64,000 nucleotides of DNA from Sphingomonas lacusdianchii (GTDB lineage Bacteria; Pseudomonadota; Alphaproteobacteria; Sphingomonadales; Sphingomonadaceae): contig NZ_JAKRET010000005.1 of assembly GCF_022664395.1 (NCBI RefSeq), forward strand, positions 1 through 64,000, given 5' to 3'. Below the pieces are notes generated by a model, which had not been told where the DNA came from, did not search any database, and saw nothing but the letters and a program-made list of their open reading frames with translations. Both the position numbers and the translations under genes were made by a program. Position 1 is the stretch's first letter. Each line of letters opens with the position of its first letter. Positions 8,305 to 17,812 of the stretch are shown piece by piece.

Positions 8305-9219
8305 TCAACGGGTCGGCAGGTGGTGGCGGGCGCGGTCCCAGAAGCGGGCGTCGAAGGTGGCGGCGACGCCGATGATCGCCGCGTCCTCGGTATCGCTGTG
8401 CACGGCGATGCGGGTTCCGGGCAGGGCGGCGGACAGTGCCGGTCCGAACAGGTCGAACGCGCCGCAGATGCGTCCGCCGAGCACGACCGCTTCGGCGCCG
8501 AAGCGCGCGACCCACGGCGACAATATCGTGCCGAGACTGGCGCCATATTCGGTAAAGATCGCCGCGGCAGCGGTGTTGCCGGCCCGGGCCGCATCGGCAC
8601 CGGCGACGACCGTGTCAATCCCGTCCAGCCGGTCGCGGACCTGCGCGGTCAGCCAGCGGGCGGAGACATGGTCGTCGGCGATGCCGTCGCCGAAGGGGAG
8701 ATGCCACAGCGACCCGTGCGGCGGGACGTCGTCCCCGTCGATCACCGGAATGCCATCGCGCAGGAATGCCGACCCCAAGCCGGTGCCCAGCGTAACGCCG
8801 ACGACATTGCCGTGCGCCGGCACCGCGCCGATCGCGACGCAGCCGACCGCGAAGGCGGTGGCGTCGTTCAGGAAGCGGACGGGCCGGGGAAAGCGTTGCC
8901 GGGCGGCAAGGGCCGCGCCGATATCGACACCGTTCAGCGCGGTGAACTTCGCATTGCCGGCAAAGTGACCGACCCCGGCGGCATAGTCGAACGGTCCGGG
9001 CATGGCGATGCCGATGCCGACGACCCGCTCGGCGCCGAGCGGGTCGATCACCGCATCGATCGCATCGGCCCATGCGGCGATCAGCGTGTCGCGATCGGCA
9101 TCGGGGGTACAGGGGTCGTGGCGGAAACTGCCGGGCAGCAACGCACCCGGCGCGTTGGCGGCGAGCGCTGCGGCTGCGACATGATGCCCCCCAATGTCGA
9201 CCCCGACGATCATCGGCAC
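8305..9219 (-). CDS. ROK-family sugar kinase
   Basis: 304 residues from GTG 9219 (GGAG about 6 bases upstream; ATG at 9213 is the alternative). ROK fold: VGVDIGGHHVAAA phosphate loop, GIGIAMPGPFD, FLNDATAFAVG with the catalytic-type Asp, GTGLGSAFL, and VVLGGRICGAFDLF. The Zn-binding CxCGxxGCxE motif of most ROK proteins is missing; the equivalent stretch reads PPHGSLWHLPF. In this operon it probably phosphorylates released mannose or GlcNAc in the cytoplasm. First gene after the operator at 9269-9282 and co-transcribed with the GH92 gene. Substrate is inferred from context. Confidence 0.85.
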   Translation of the reverse strand: MPMIVGVDIGGHHVAAAALAANAPGALLPGSFRHDPCTPDADRDTLIAAWADAIDAVIDPLGAERVVGIGIAMPGPFDYAAGVGHFAGNAKFTALNGVDIGAALAARQRFPRPVRFLNDATAFAVGCVAIGAVPAHGNVVGVTLGTGLGSAFLRDGIPVIDGDDVPPHGSLWHLPFGDGIADDHVSARWLTAQVRDRLDGIDTVVAGADAARAGNTAAAAIFTEYGASLGTILSPWVARFGAEAVVLGGRICGAFDLFGPALSAALPGTRIAVHSDTEDAAIIGVAATFDARFWDRARHHLPTR

Positions 9220-9268
9220 GCGCTCTCCCCGTTGTGCTGCGCGGCCGGTTCGCCATCGCTTGGGTTCG

Positions 9269-9282
9269 TGTAATCCATTACA
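9269..9282. promoter_or_regulatory. Predicted LacI-family operator (kinase-GH92 operon)
   Basis: TGTAATCCATTACA, a near-perfect palindrome 50 bases before the kinase start and 17 bases beyond the lacI stop codon. The same 14-mer occurs at 10390 and, with a G/C centre change, at 19478. Position and size suit a LacI-family operator controlling the minus-strand kinase/GH92 pair. Confidence 0.75.
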
Positions 9283-9298
9283 TCGGCCGAAACCAAGC

Positions 9299-10288
9299 CT
9301 AAATCGCAGCGCTGCTCTGTCGGACGATCAGTGCGTGGGGCAGGACATGGACGGTGTCGTCGGCCGATTTGCCCTCGATCCGGTCGATCAGGATCTCGCA
9401 CGCCTTGGCGCCCATCGCCTCAGCCGGCTGGGCGATGGTGGTCAGCGACGGGGTGGAGTGGGCGGCGAAGCTGATATCGTCGAAGCCGGTGATCGCCATG
9501 TCGTGCGGCACGCGCAGGGCGCTGGCGGTGGCAGCCTGGATCGCGCCGATCGCCATTTCATCGTTCATGCTGAACAACGCCGTCGGGCGTTGCGGCAGTG
9601 CAAGGAATTCCGACGCGGCGGCGTGGCCCGATCCCATCGTCCAGTCGCCGAACCGGACCAGCGCCGGATCGAAGACGATGCCGGCCGCGTCGAGCGCTGT
9701 GCGATACCCCTTCATCCGGTCGACCGCGTGCGGATTGGCGGGCGGGCCGCTGATCGTCGCGATCCGGCGGTGGCCGGCGGCGATCAGATGCTCGACCATT
9801 TCACGCGCCGCGCCGGCATTGTCGATCCGCACCGACGGCGCCTGGGTCAGTTCGCAGCCGCAGGCATGGACGATCGGATAGCTGGCGGCACGTTGCCGCG
9901 CATTGAACCCGTAGTCGGGCGATAACTGGATGACGCCATCGGCGAGGCGGGTTTCGACCAGTTGTTCGTAATGCGCCTCCCGGTCGCGGGAATCGCGGGT
10001 ATCGCCCAGGAACACCGAATAGCCGCGCCGCCATGCGATCGATTCGATCCCGGCGGTCACATTGGCGAAGAACGGGTTGGCGATGCCCGGCACCAGCACC
10101 AATACCGAAAAGGAGCGGTCGGAGCGCAGGTTGCGCGCCAGCAGATTGGGGCGGTAATCGACCGCCTCGACCGCCGCCATTACCCGGGCACGGGTCGCCT
10201 CGGTCACTTTTTCAGGGGTACGCAGCGCGCGCGACACGGTGGCCGTCGACAGGCCGGCCGCGTTGGCGACGTCGATGATACTGCTCAT
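9299..10288 (-). CDS. LacI-family transcriptional repressor of the glycan locus
   Basis: 329 residues from ATG 10288; the frame is open further upstream but homology begins here with MSSIIDVANAAGLSTATVSR, the LacI helix-turn-helix, followed by the hinge region YRPNLLARNLRS that inserts in the minor groove. The remainder is a periplasmic-binding-protein-like effector domain (VLVPGIANPFFANVTAGIE, ATISGPPANPHAVDRMKGY, AITGFDDISFAAHSTPSLT). It is divergent from the symporter operon, with one palindromic operator between them (10390) and another just after its own stop. The inducer is probably a mannose-containing sugar; this is inference. Confidence 0.93.
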   Translation of the reverse strand: MSSIIDVANAAGLSTATVSRALRTPEKVTEATRARVMAAVEAVDYRPNLLARNLRSDRSFSVLVLVPGIANPFFANVTAGIESIAWRRGYSVFLGDTRDSRDREAHYEQLVETRLADGVIQLSPDYGFNARQRAASYPIVHACGCELTQAPSVRIDNAGAAREMVEHLIAAGHRRIATISGPPANPHAVDRMKGYRTALDAAGIVFDPALVRFGDWTMGSGHAAASEFLALPQRPTALFSMNDEMAIGAIQAATASALRVPHDMAITGFDDISFAAHSTPSLTTIAQPAEAMGAKACEILIDRIEGKSADDTVHVLPHALIVRQSSAAI

Positions 10289-10389
10289 GCCCCGTACACC
10301 CCCGCCCGATCGTTCTGCCAACCGCCTGTCCCAAGTCAAGCGCGCTGCCCGCGGCCCGGCCGGGCGGTACGTATACGTCCAGCTGGTCA

Positions 10390-10403
10390 TGTAATCCATT
10401 ACA
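10390..10403. promoter_or_regulatory. Predicted LacI-family operator (symporter operon / lacI intergenic)
   Basis: TGTAATCCATTACA, identical to the copy at 9269. It lies between divergent lacI (start 10288) and the symporter gene (start 10492), so it could control both, including autoregulation of lacI. Confidence 0.75.
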
Positions 10404-10491
10404 TTATTCGCTTGCGAGAGTCGGCGATGCTGCATAGGCTTACCGACAACGAAGCGGATCCGGCAGGGACCGGCCATATGGGAGGACGGGG

Positions 10492-12378
10492 GTGGCGCCG
10501 ATCGACGGGCTGATCGTGCTCGCATATCTGCTAGCGACGCTGGCGATCGCGCTGAAGGTCCGCGCCCGCGCCGCCGAGAGTATCGACAGCTATTATCTCG
10601 GCAACAAGCGCATGCCCTGGTATCTGCTGTGCCTGTCCGACGCATCGGGCATGTTCGACATTTCGGGCACGATGTGGCTGGCGACGTTGCTGTTCCTGTA
10701 CGGGATGAAGAGCATCTGGCTGCCGTGGCTGTGGCCGGTGTTCAACCAGATTTTCCTGATGGCGTATCTGGCTGTCTGGCTGCGGCGGTCGAACGTGCGG
10801 TCGGGGGCGGAATGGATATTGTTCCGTTTCGGCGACAATCGCGGCAGCCGGTTGTCGCACCTGTCGGTCGTGCTGTTCTCGGTCATCTGCGTCGTCGGCT
10901 TCCTCGTCTATGCGTTCGTCGGCATCGGTAAGTTCATGGAATTGTTCCTGCCGTGGGAGGCGATCGGTCCGGCGCTGGGATTGAGCCTGACGCCGGAGCA
11001 GGTGCCGGTCGCCTATGCGGTGTTCTTCACCACGCTGGTCACGGTCTATGTCGTGCTGGGCGGGCTGCCCGGCATCGTGTGGACCGACGTGCTGCAATTC
11101 GCGATCATGACGCTGGCCGCCTTCTTCGTCGCGGGCATGGCGATGATGATGGTCACCCCCGAACAGATTGCGGCTGCGACGCCGGCGGGGTGGATGAGCC
11201 CCGCCTTCGGCTGGCATCTGGGATTGGACTGGAGCGCGATCCGGCCCGAGGCGGCAGCGAAGATCGCCGGCGACGGATATGAACTGTTCACCGCGCTGAT
11301 GATGATGATGCTGTTCTCCGGCATCCTGAAGAGTGCGGCCGGGCCGGCGCCGAGCTATGACATGCAGCGGGTGCTGGCGACCCGATCCCCGCGCGACGCC
11401 GCGAAGGTGACCGGCTTCGTATCGGTCGTGCTGATGCCGATCCGCTATCTGATGATCGCAGGGTTCACCGTGCTGGCGTTGGTGTTCGTCGACCGGCTCG
11501 ACCTGGCATCGGGCGGCAAGGTCGATTTCGAGAATTTGCTGCCCGCCGCGATCCAGGCTTTCATGCCGGCCGGTGTCCGCGGGGTGATCGTCACTGGGCT
11601 GCTCGCGGCGTTCATGGCGACCTTTGCCTCCAGCCTGAATGCCGCGCCGCTCTACATCGTTAACGACGTCTATCGCCGGTATGTGAACCCGGATGCGTCG
11701 CAGCGTCTGCTGGTGCGGCTGAGCTATGCGGTGTCGGTCGCGGTGGTGCTGCTCGCGATGGGCATCGGGCTGTTCGTCGCCTCGATCAACGACGCGCTGC
11801 AATGGATCGTGTCCGGCCTGTGGGGCGGATACACCGTCTCCAACGTCATCAAATGGTATTGGTGGCGCTTCAACGGCGAAGGATATTTCGCGGGCATGGT
11901 TGCGGGTATCGCCTGTTCGCTGGCGTTTCCGTTCCTGTTCGGGCCGCTGCTGCCGCACGCAGGCGCGATCCTGCCGCTATACCTGTTCCCGCTCATCATC
12001 CTAGTATCGGGGGCCGTCGCCGTCGCCGCCAGCCTGATGACGAAGCCGACCGATCTGGCGGTGCTAATCTGCTTCTATCGACAGGTGCGGCCCTGGGGTT
12101 TCTGGGGGCCGGTGCAGGCGTTGTTGCAGGCGGAGAACCCGACGGCGCAGCCCAATCGCGACCTGCCGCGCAACGCCTTCAACATCGTCGTCGGCACGTT
12201 GATGCAGACCGCGCTGGTCGCGACGCCGGTGTTCCTGGTGGTCAAGAATTTCGTCGCCATGGCCGCGTGTCTGGTCGTGGTGATCCTGTGTGGAGGAATA
12301 TTGTGGCGGACCTGGTATCGGCGCCTGGCCGACTGGCCCGAGGATATGGCCGACGGCCCGGCCGGGGTGCGGGCATGA
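10492..12378 (+). CDS. SSS-family sodium:solute (sugar) symporter
   Basis: 628 residues from GTG 10492 with GGAGG 6 bases upstream. Strongly hydrophobic with about 13-14 membrane segments. SSS features include the N-terminal AAESIDSYYLGNKRMPWYLL, GGLPGIVWTDVLQFAIM, and ATFASSLNAAPLYIVNDVYRRY. Members import sugars, amino acids or vitamins with Na+. Here it heads the plus-strand operon and is translationally coupled (ATGA) to a GH92 gene, so it most likely carries mannose or a small manno-oligosaccharide across the inner membrane. Under the operator at 10390. Confidence 0.9.
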   Translation: MAPIDGLIVLAYLLATLAIALKVRARAAESIDSYYLGNKRMPWYLLCLSDASGMFDISGTMWLATLLFLYGMKSIWLPWLWPVFNQIFLMAYLAVWLRRSNVRSGAEWILFRFGDNRGSRLSHLSVVLFSVICVVGFLVYAFVGIGKFMELFLPWEAIGPALGLSLTPEQVPVAYAVFFTTLVTVYVVLGGLPGIVWTDVLQFAIMTLAAFFVAGMAMMMVTPEQIAAATPAGWMSPAFGWHLGLDWSAIRPEAAAKIAGDGYELFTALMMMMLFSGILKSAAGPAPSYDMQRVLATRSPRDAAKVTGFVSVVLMPIRYLMIAGFTVLALVFVDRLDLASGGKVDFENLLPAAIQAFMPAGVRGVIVTGLLAAFMATFASSLNAAPLYIVNDVYRRYVNPDASQRLLVRLSYAVSVAVVLLAMGIGLFVASINDALQWIVSGLWGGYTVSNVIKWYWWRFNGEGYFAGMVAGIACSLAFPFLFGPLLPHAGAILPLYLFPLIILVSGAVAVAASLMTKPTDLAVLICFYRQVRPWGFWGPVQALLQAENPTAQPNRDLPRNAFNIVVGTLMQTALVATPVFLVVKNFVAMAACLVVVILCGGILWRTWYRRLADWPEDMADGPAGVRA

Positions 12379-15371
12379 GGATGCTGGCGGGGGCGATGCT
12401 GCTGGCGCTGGCGATCCCGGCCATGGCGCAGGACGGCGACGATCCGGTGCGGTGGGTCGATCCGATGATCGGCACCGATGGCGACGGCCACGTGTTTCCC
12501 GGCGCGACGCTGCCGTTCGGGATGGTGCAACTTAGCCCCTCCAACACCCGCGACGGGTGGAAATGGACGTCGGGCTATCATTATTCCGACACCGTCATCG
12601 ACGGGTTCGCCCATACCCATATCAGCGGCGCGGGGCTGGGGGCGCTGGGCGACATATTGCTGATGCCGACACGGGTGGCGGGTACGGCGGCGGGTGCGCT
12701 CGACCGGCCGGGCAGCGGCTATCGATCGCGCTTCTCGCACGATCGTGAAAAGGCGGAGGCGGGCTATTACCGCGTCCATCTCGACGACGCCGATGTCGAT
12801 GTCGAGCTGACGACGACGCTGCGCACCGGTTTCCACCGCTATCGCTTCAACGGCGCGGCCGACCGCTATGTGGTGATCGATCCGATCCATGCGGTCGGCG
12901 ACGACCATGCGCTGGAGGCCGGGCTGGAGGTGGTGTCCGACCGCGAAATCCGCGGCTGGCGGCAAACAATCGGATCGTCGGCGGGTACGCGCACCGTGTA
13001 TTTCGTGGCGCGCTTTTCGCAGCCGTTCGTGGCCGCGCAACTGACTGAAACCGACCGGCCGGTTGCGGGTGTTCGGGGCAAGGGCGCGACCCGCCGCGCC
13101 TATGTCCGCTTCGGCAAGGACGTAGGACAGGTCGAGGTGGCGGTGGCGATCTCGCATGCCTCGGCGCAAGGTGCGCTCGCCAACTTCCGGGCGGAAGCCG
13201 AAGGCAGAGATTTCGATACCGTCCGCCGCGCGGCGCAGGATGCGTGGAACCGGCGACTGTCGGCGATCCGCATCGACGAACTCGACCCCTCTAAAAAGCG
13301 CGTCTTCTACACCGCCGGCTATCACGCCGCCATCGCGCCCAATCTGGTGTCCGACGTGACCGGCGACTACCGGGTCGAAGGGCGCGTGCTGCGCTCCGCC
13401 ATTCCGCAGTTCAGCAATTTTTCCAACTGGGACACCTATCGCGCGGTCCATCCGCTGCTGACCATCGTCGATCCCGATCAGGCGGGGTCGATCGTCGCCA
13501 GCATGGTGTCGCGCCACCGCGATGCCCGGCTGATCCTGCCGAGTTGGGAAGCGGTCGGGCATGATAACCGGGTGATGATCGGCTATCCGATCGTGTCGAT
13601 CATTGCCGATGCGGTCCTCAAGCGGCTGCCGGGCGTCGACCCGGTCAGCGCCTATGCCGCGATCCGGGCGAGCGCGTTCGACCGGACCAAGCATAGCAAC
13701 GTGTATGACCTGAACGGCATGGACGGCTATCTGCGCTATGGCTTCGTGCCTGCCGACGTCGCCAGTTCGGTGTCGAAGACGACCGAGCAGAATTACGAGG
13801 ACTGGACGATCGGTCAGGTCGCGGCGACGCTGGGTCGCAAGGACGATGCCGCATTGTTCGCGATGCGGGCGACCGGGTGGCGACAGTTGCTCGACCGGCC
13901 GAGCGGATGGTTGCTGCCGCGGCTGGCCGACGGGCGGTGGGCACCGATGCGCCGCGACGATTGGGGCGATTTGAACCGTCATTATGTGTCGGGCAATATC
14001 TGGGCCTATTCGGCCTATACCCCGCATGACATGGCAGCGGCGATCCGGCTGCACGGCGGGCGGGCGGCCTATGGCGACTGGCTCGACCGGATCTTTCGCG
14101 ACACGACCCCGATCGGCGGCGAGCAGCATGTCGACCTGTCGGGGTTCGTCGGCCGCTATGGTCATGGCGACGAACCGGGGCATCAGATGCCCTATCTGTT
14201 CAACTTCGCCGGACAGCCCGGCCGCACGCAATATTACGTCAACCGCGTGCTGCGCGAGATGTATTCGGACCGGCCCGGCGGGCTCGTCAACAATGACGAT
14301 CTGGGCCAGATGTCGGCATGGTATGTGTTCAGCACGCTCGGCCTCTACCCGGTCGCGCCCGGTGATCTGACCTATCAGATCGGTGCCCCCTATCACCGGC
14401 GGGCCGCAATGACGCTGCCGGGCGGGCGACGTTTCACGATCGACGCGGACGGGCTGTCGCCGCGCAACATCTATGTCCAGTCGGCGACGCTGAACGGGCA
14501 GACACTGACCAAAAGCTATCTGACGCATGCGCAGTTGCTCGCCGGGGGGACGCTGCGTTTCGCGATGGGAGACACGCCGTCGCGCTGGGGCACGGGGGCG
14601 GCGGACAGCAGGCTGGGCGCGTTCGATGACAAGGCAGCGGTGCCGATCGGGCAGCGCGCGCCCTGGGCACCCTATGACCCGGTCGACGATCCGCGCTTCG
14701 CGGTCACGCGCGACGTGGCGTTGCGGGCGGCGGGGGGGACGATCCGCTACACCCGGGATGCCGGCGAACCGACCGGGCAGTCGCCACGCTATACCGCGCC
14801 GGTGCGGATCGATCGCGACACGGTGCTGCGCGCTGCGGCGTTCGACGCGCGGGGGCGCAGCACGACATTCGAACGCCATTATGTCCGCAGCCTGCTGAAA
14901 GGATTGGCGCCCGGCTTCCCGCGTATCGCGGTCGCCGAAGCCGGGATCGGTTATGGGGCAAAGGACGGCGCGATGCTGATCGACGGCATCACCGGCGGTC
15001 CGGCCTATGGCGACAGGAAATGGACCGGGCGGGTTGGTGACATCACCGCGACGATCGATCTGGGCAGCGCGACACCGGCGCGGACGTTGACGATCGGCTA
15101 TCTCGACGATGCAATGAACGGCATCCTGCCGCCGCGCCGGATCGAGGTGCTGGCCGGCGACGATCCCGACCACATGGTGCCGATCGGCCAGCATGCGCTC
15201 GGTCCGTGGGGGGGCGTGGTGCAGCAGGTCGAACGGATCGCAATACCGCTGCCCGGGCGGCCCTATCGCTATTACCGCGTGGCGGCGACCGCCGGGGGCG
15301 ACCTGCCGCCCTCGCTCAAAGCACCGGGCAAGCCGGCCTGGCTGTTCCTCGACGAGATCAATCTGCAATGA
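12375..15371 (+). CDS. GH92-family enzyme with C-terminal accessory domains; general-acid Glu replaced
   Basis: 998 residues from ATG 12375, overlapping the symporter stop by ATGA. Signal peptide MRMLAGAMLLALAIPAMAQ. GH92 landmarks: DPMIGTDGDGHVFPGATLPFG, FSNWDTYRAVHPLLT, GHGDEPGHQMPYLFNFAGQP, VNNDDLGQMSAWYVFSTLGLYP (Asp pair 641/642). The position of the usual general acid Glu (xEGN) reads YVSGN, so Ser539 stands where Glu is expected. From about residue 770 there is an extra region: a chitobiase-type beta domain (AAGGTIRYTRDAGEP) and an F5/8-type-C-like domain (ITATIDLGSA). A GH92 member that cleaves mannose-1-phosphate linkages also lacks this Glu, so the substrate may differ from that of copy 1. 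Confidence 0.9.
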   Translation: MRMLAGAMLLALAIPAMAQDGDDPVRWVDPMIGTDGDGHVFPGATLPFGMVQLSPSNTRDGWKWTSGYHYSDTVIDGFAHTHISGAGLGALGDILLMPTRVAGTAAGALDRPGSGYRSRFSHDREKAEAGYYRVHLDDADVDVELTTTLRTGFHRYRFNGAADRYVVIDPIHAVGDDHALEAGLEVVSDREIRGWRQTIGSSAGTRTVYFVARFSQPFVAAQLTETDRPVAGVRGKGATRRAYVRFGKDVGQVEVAVAISHASAQGALANFRAEAEGRDFDTVRRAAQDAWNRRLSAIRIDELDPSKKRVFYTAGYHAAIAPNLVSDVTGDYRVEGRVLRSAIPQFSNFSNWDTYRAVHPLLTIVDPDQAGSIVASMVSRHRDARLILPSWEAVGHDNRVMIGYPIVSIIADAVLKRLPGVDPVSAYAAIRASAFDRTKHSNVYDLNGMDGYLRYGFVPADVASSVSKTTEQNYEDWTIGQVAATLGRKDDAALFAMRATGWRQLLDRPSGWLLPRLADGRWAPMRRDDWGDLNRHYVSGNIWAYSAYTPHDMAAAIRLHGGRAAYGDWLDRIFRDTTPIGGEQHVDLSGFVGRYGHGDEPGHQMPYLFNFAGQPGRTQYYVNRVLREMYSDRPGGLVNNDDLGQMSAWYVFSTLGLYPVAPGDLTYQIGAPYHRRAAMTLPGGRRFTIDADGLSPRNIYVQSATLNGQTLTKSYLTHAQLLAGGTLRFAMGDTPSRWGTGAADSRLGAFDDKAAVPIGQRAPWAPYDPVDDPRFAVTRDVALRAAGGTIRYTRDAGEPTGQSPRYTAPVRIDRDTVLRAAAFDARGRSTTFERHYVRSLLKGLAPGFPRIAVAEAGIGYGAKDGAMLIDGITGGPAYGDRKWTGRVGDITATIDLGSATPARTLTIGYLDDAMNGILPPRRIEVLAGDDPDHMVPIGQHALGPWGGVVQQVERIAIPLPGRPYRYYRVAATAGGDLPPSLKAPGKPAWLFLDEINLQ

Positions 15372-17812
15372 CGCCTGCCACAACCCGCCGCGCGATCGAC
15401 AGCGGCTGGACCTTTCGCCGATATGGGCAGGACGACTGGCTGCCGGCGCAGGTGCCGGGGTCGAACTTTACCGACCTGTGGCGCGCCGGGCTGATCGAGG
15501 ATCCTTATTTCGGCGATGCCGAACCGCGGCTCGAATGGATCGAACTGGCCGATTGGGAATATCGCTGCACCTTCGACGTGACCGAAGGCGAACTGGCGGG
15601 CGACGCGGTGGCGCTGGTTTTCGACGGGCTCGACACGCTGTGCGACGTGCAGCTGAACGGCGTGGCGCTGTTGTCGGCCGACAATATGTTCCGAACCTAT
15701 CGCATCGACGTGCGCGACCGGTTGCGGGTCGGTGCCAACGAACTGGCGCTGCATTTCCGGTCGCCGGTGCGCTATGGCGAGGCGCGCCGGGCGGCGGACG
15801 GGTTCTGCTACCCGGCGGAAAACGACAAGACCGTCGCGCGTGCCAGCGTCCATGTCCGCAAGGCCCCCTATCACTTCGGCTGGGACTGGGGCCCGAAATA
15901 TATCACCGCCGGGGTGTGGCGCCCGGTATGGCTGGACGTCGTGCGGCGCGGCCGGATCGTCGATGTCCAGTACCGCATCAATGCGCTCGACGATGCGCAG
16001 GCGGTCGTGACGTTCGATGTCGAACTGGAGGGCAGCGGCACCGTCGAGATCGCCTGCGACGTGGCCGGGGTCGCGCCGGTACGGGTCGCGGCTGGGGCGG
16101 GGAAGGCGACCGCCCGGGTCGTCATCGCTGCGCCGCGTCGCTGGTGGCCGAACGGGCTGGGCGATCCGTTCCTCTATCGCTTCACCGCGACGTTGTCCGA
16201 CGCCGCGGGGGTGATCGACCGTGCGACGACGCGCGTCGGCCTGCGCACCATTCGCGTCCGCAACGAACCCGACGCGGCCGGCGAATGTTTCGAGATCGAG
16301 GTGAACGGTCGCCGCACCTTCATGAAGGGCGCGAACTATATCCCCTCGGACAGCTTCCTCGAACGGGTGACGCCGGAGCGATATCGGCAGTTGTTCCGCG
16401 ACGCGGTCGACGCCAATATGAACATGCTGCGCGTCTGGGGTGGCGGCACCTATGAAAGCGACCTGTTCCACGATCTGGCCGACGAACATGGCATCCTGAT
16501 CTGGCAGGATTTCATGTTCAGCTGTACGCTCTATCCCTTCGATGCGGCGTTCCTCGCCAATGTGGCCGAAGAGGCGCGGCAGCAGATCCGGCGGCTGCGG
16601 CGGCATCCTTCGTTGGCGCTTTGGTGCGGCAACAACGAAGTAGCGCTGGGTGTCGCGCACTGGAACTGGCCGACGACCTTTGCCTATCCGGACGGGCTGT
16701 TCGACCGGCTGGTGGCGGGCAATCGCGACCTGTTCGAACGGCTGCTGCGCGATCTGGTCGCCGACCATGATCCGGACCGATTCTACATGGCGTCCTCGCC
16801 GATCGGTTTCTGGAACGATCCCGCAGACGATGCGCGCGGTGACAGCCATTATTGGGGCGTCTGGCACGGCGAGGACCCGCTCGACGCCTATGCGAAGCGC
16901 ATTCCCCGCTTCATGAGCGAATATGGCTTCCAGTCCTATCCCGACATCGCGTCGGTCGAACGTTTCACCGATCCTGCCGACCGGGTGGTGGGGTCCGACG
17001 TGCTGGCGCTGCACCAGAAGCATCCACGCGGCGATGCGATCATCGGCCGGTTCCTGCGCGAACATTATGGCGAACCGCGCGACTTCGCCGCCTTCTGCAC
17101 GCTCAGCCAGCTGACCCAGGCCGATGGGCTGCGCATCGCGTTCGAGGCGCATCGGCGGGCCATGCCCTGGTGCATGGGTTCGCTGTATTGGCAGTTCAAC
17201 GACTGTTTCCCGGCGATCTCCTGGTCGAGCATCGACTATTATGGCCGGTGGAAAGCGCTGCACTACCAGGCGGCGCGCTCCTTCGCGCCGCTGATCCTGT
17301 CGGCGGAGGCGGTGGCCGACGGGTTCGACATCCATATCGTATCGGACCGCGCCGATACGATCGATGCCGAGCTGCTGCTCGACGTGATCGATTACGAGGG
17401 TGTGTCGACGTGGCGGTGGCAGGCGCCGGTGACGATCACCGGCAACCATGCCGCCGTCTCCGCCAGCGTTCCCGGCTCCGTCGCCAGTCGCCCAGGAGTG
17501 TTGGTCGGCCGCATCGTGCGCGGGGGGGAGGAACTGACGCGTGACGTGCGGATGCTGAACGATCCGGTGCGCTGCCGATTGCTCGATCCGGCACTGCGCG
17601 GATGGGTAGAGGAAGGTGCGGTCGTCGTCCGCGCGGAACGCTTCGCCCGCGCGGTTCGGATCGTCGTCGATGCCGGGCATGGCAACCTTGCCGACAATTA
17701 TTTCGACCTGCTGCCGGGCGAGGAGCGTCGCGTTCCGTTGCGCCGCGGGCTGCTGCCGGCCGATGCGCCGGTATCGGTGTCGAGTATGGTCGACTGGATC
17801 GAACCGGCATGA
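15368..17812 (+). CDS. GH2 beta-mannosidase
   Basis: 814 residues from ATG 15368, ATGA overlap with the GH92 gene. No signal peptide, so probably cytoplasmic. Domain order is that of GH2 beta-mannosidases: N-terminal jelly roll (WTFRRYGQDDWLPAQVPGS, DPYFGDAEPRLEWIELADWEY), immunoglobulin-like domain, TIM barrel. Catalytic acid/base E424 in LWCGNNEVALG and nucleophile E518 in FMSEYGFQSYP are present, as is HFGWDWGP near residue 175. It would hydrolyse the Man-beta-1,4-GlcNAc link of the N-glycan core left after endoglycosidase and alpha-mannosidase action. Confidence 0.93.
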   Translation: MTPATTRRAIDSGWTFRRYGQDDWLPAQVPGSNFTDLWRAGLIEDPYFGDAEPRLEWIELADWEYRCTFDVTEGELAGDAVALVFDGLDTLCDVQLNGVALLSADNMFRTYRIDVRDRLRVGANELALHFRSPVRYGEARRAADGFCYPAENDKTVARASVHVRKAPYHFGWDWGPKYITAGVWRPVWLDVVRRGRIVDVQYRINALDDAQAVVTFDVELEGSGTVEIACDVAGVAPVRVAAGAGKATARVVIAAPRRWWPNGLGDPFLYRFTATLSDAAGVIDRATTRVGLRTIRVRNEPDAAGECFEIEVNGRRTFMKGANYIPSDSFLERVTPERYRQLFRDAVDANMNMLRVWGGGTYESDLFHDLADEHGILIWQDFMFSCTLYPFDAAFLANVAEEARQQIRRLRRHPSLALWCGNNEVALGVAHWNWPTTFAYPDGLFDRLVAGNRDLFERLLRDLVADHDPDRFYMASSPIGFWNDPADDARGDSHYWGVWHGEDPLDAYAKRIPRFMSEYGFQSYPDIASVERFTDPADRVVGSDVLALHQKHPRGDAIIGRFLREHYGEPRDFAAFCTLSQLTQADGLRIAFEAHRRAMPWCMGSLYWQFNDCFPAISWSSIDYYGRWKALHYQAARSFAPLILSAEAVADGFDIHIVSDRADTIDAELLLDVIDYEGVSTWRWQAPVTITGNHAAVSASVPGSVASRPGVLVGRIVRGGEELTRDVRMLNDPVRCRLLDPALRGWVEEGAVVVRAERFARAVRIVVDAGHGNLADNYFDLLPGEERRVPLRRGLLPADAPVSVSSMVDWIEPA

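Noticed and set aside
6227..8968. 913-codon plus-strand frame opposite GH92 and the ROK kinase
   Set aside because: Antisense shadow caused by high GC; the minus-strand genes have clear family motifs.
12075..15383. 1102-codon minus-strand frame
   Set aside because: Shadow of the GH92 gene; Arg/His/Pro-rich sequence without domains.
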